Assembly (NCBI GenBank): GCA_000277445.1 | Contig: AJWJ01000076.1 | Location: 1-63,093, forward strand | Direction of reading: 5' to 3' | Length of the DNA stretch: 63,093 bases | Source of the DNA: Polysphondylium violaceum | Taxonomy: Eukaryota; Evosea; Eumycetozoa; Dictyosteliales; Dictyosteliaceae | Part shown: positions 62,939 to 63,093 of the stretch, one piece after another | Numbering within the stretch: the stretch's first letter is position 1 | Layout: each line of letters begins with the position of its first letter | Position numbers and translations under genes: made by a program | Notes under the pieces: model-generated | The model's input: only the letters and a program-made list of their open reading frames with translations | Told to the model about the DNA's origin: nothing | Database searches by the model: none

Positions 62939-63093
62939 GTTAGACAAATCTTTCCACTTGTACCTTTGGTATTCTTATCAGCATCCATGCCAATAAGTAT
63001 TGAAGATGAATTAAGAAATCACTTTAATAGTAATTTTAAAGTATTCAGAACAAGTACAAATAGAAAGAATCTTATTTATGAATTTATACATAT
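62939..63093 (+). CDS. Possible partial gene running off the right edge
   Basis: An open frame reaches the window end: from ATG 62987, MPISIEDELRNHFNSNFKVF and then RTSTNRKNLIYEFIH. The same frame is open upstream to about 62939, where TTTAAAG could be an acceptor. Codon use resembles real genes, and the hydrophobic residues are spaced as in a folded domain. I recognise no family. With only about 50 codons visible it could be chance. Confidence 0.35.

Larger units (their letters stand above)
60838..63093. other. Mostly gene-free terminal region
   Basis: About 2.26 kb. Its first part holds a VPS13-like fragment and a T21 tract (listed separately). From about 61140 the sequence has few long A/T homopolymers, unlike the other gaps in this window, and no open frame above about 60 codons. 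It looks like decayed coding or mobile DNA of unknown origin. A 13-bp inverted repeat (12 of 13 paired) lies at 62016-62069. A possible first exon or exon fragment runs off the right edge. Confidence 0.5.

Overview
The window reads as nuclear DNA of a dictyostelid social amoeba. Intergenic DNA is very A/T-rich with long A and T runs. Proteins carry long Asn, Gln, Ser and Thr runs. Introns are short (about 60-360 nt), A/T-rich, and begin GTAAGT/GTATGT. Gene content is dictyostelid in character: a GbpD-type cyclic-nucleotide-domain RasGEF, a CBM49 secreted protein and a Med13 with poly-N/poly-Q tracts. Frequent CTC, GTC and GCC codons in the desaturase gene suggest a species less A/T-biased than Dictyostelium discoideum, but the species cannot be fixed from sequence alone.

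Layout: 1-1427 is gene-free, with a faint echo of the neighbouring gene's 3' end. Then come AP-3 beta adaptin (-), RNA polymerase III subunit RPC25/RPC8 (+), TFIIE alpha (-), a CBM49 secreted protein (+), a helical-repeat, probably organellar protein (+), a three-part desaturase fusion (+), Mediator subunit 13 (+) and GbpD (-). A 2.4 kb regulatory-looking gap follows. Next are a polytopic membrane protein (+), the Hsp70/Hsp90 co-chaperone STI1 (-), a tRNA-Ile(AAU), a roughly 770 bp palindrome just downstream of that tRNA, a secreted GH16-like protein (-), the proteasome activator PA200 (12 exons, -), an ESCRT-III CHMP2/Vps2 (-), 2-hydroxyacyl-CoA lyase (-), Rab4 (+), COQ4 (+), a PGRMC-type b5-like protein (+), RCL1 (-), a small coiled-coil protein (+), a two-PHD-finger protein (+), PEX10 (+), an unrecognised Cys-rich protein (-) and an RBR ubiquitin ligase (+). 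The last 2.2 kb hold a VPS13-like gene fragment and otherwise decayed-looking DNA.

Most genes are housekeeping (transcription, vesicle traffic, proteostasis, lipid and peroxisome metabolism) and are not organised as a pathway. I rebuilt exon structures by hand from splice motifs, reading-frame continuity and family similarity. The most unusual observations are: (1) an Ole1-like delta-9 desaturase with a C-terminal cytochrome b5, fused at its N terminus to a complete DesA/delta-12-type desaturase domain whose three histidine boxes have all decayed; (2) a two-unit inverted element 57 bp downstream of a tRNA gene; (3) a 7-nt microexon in PEX10; (4) a GH16-like ectodomain with a lost catalytic motif; (5) a VPS13 C-terminal fragment running into a T21 tract.
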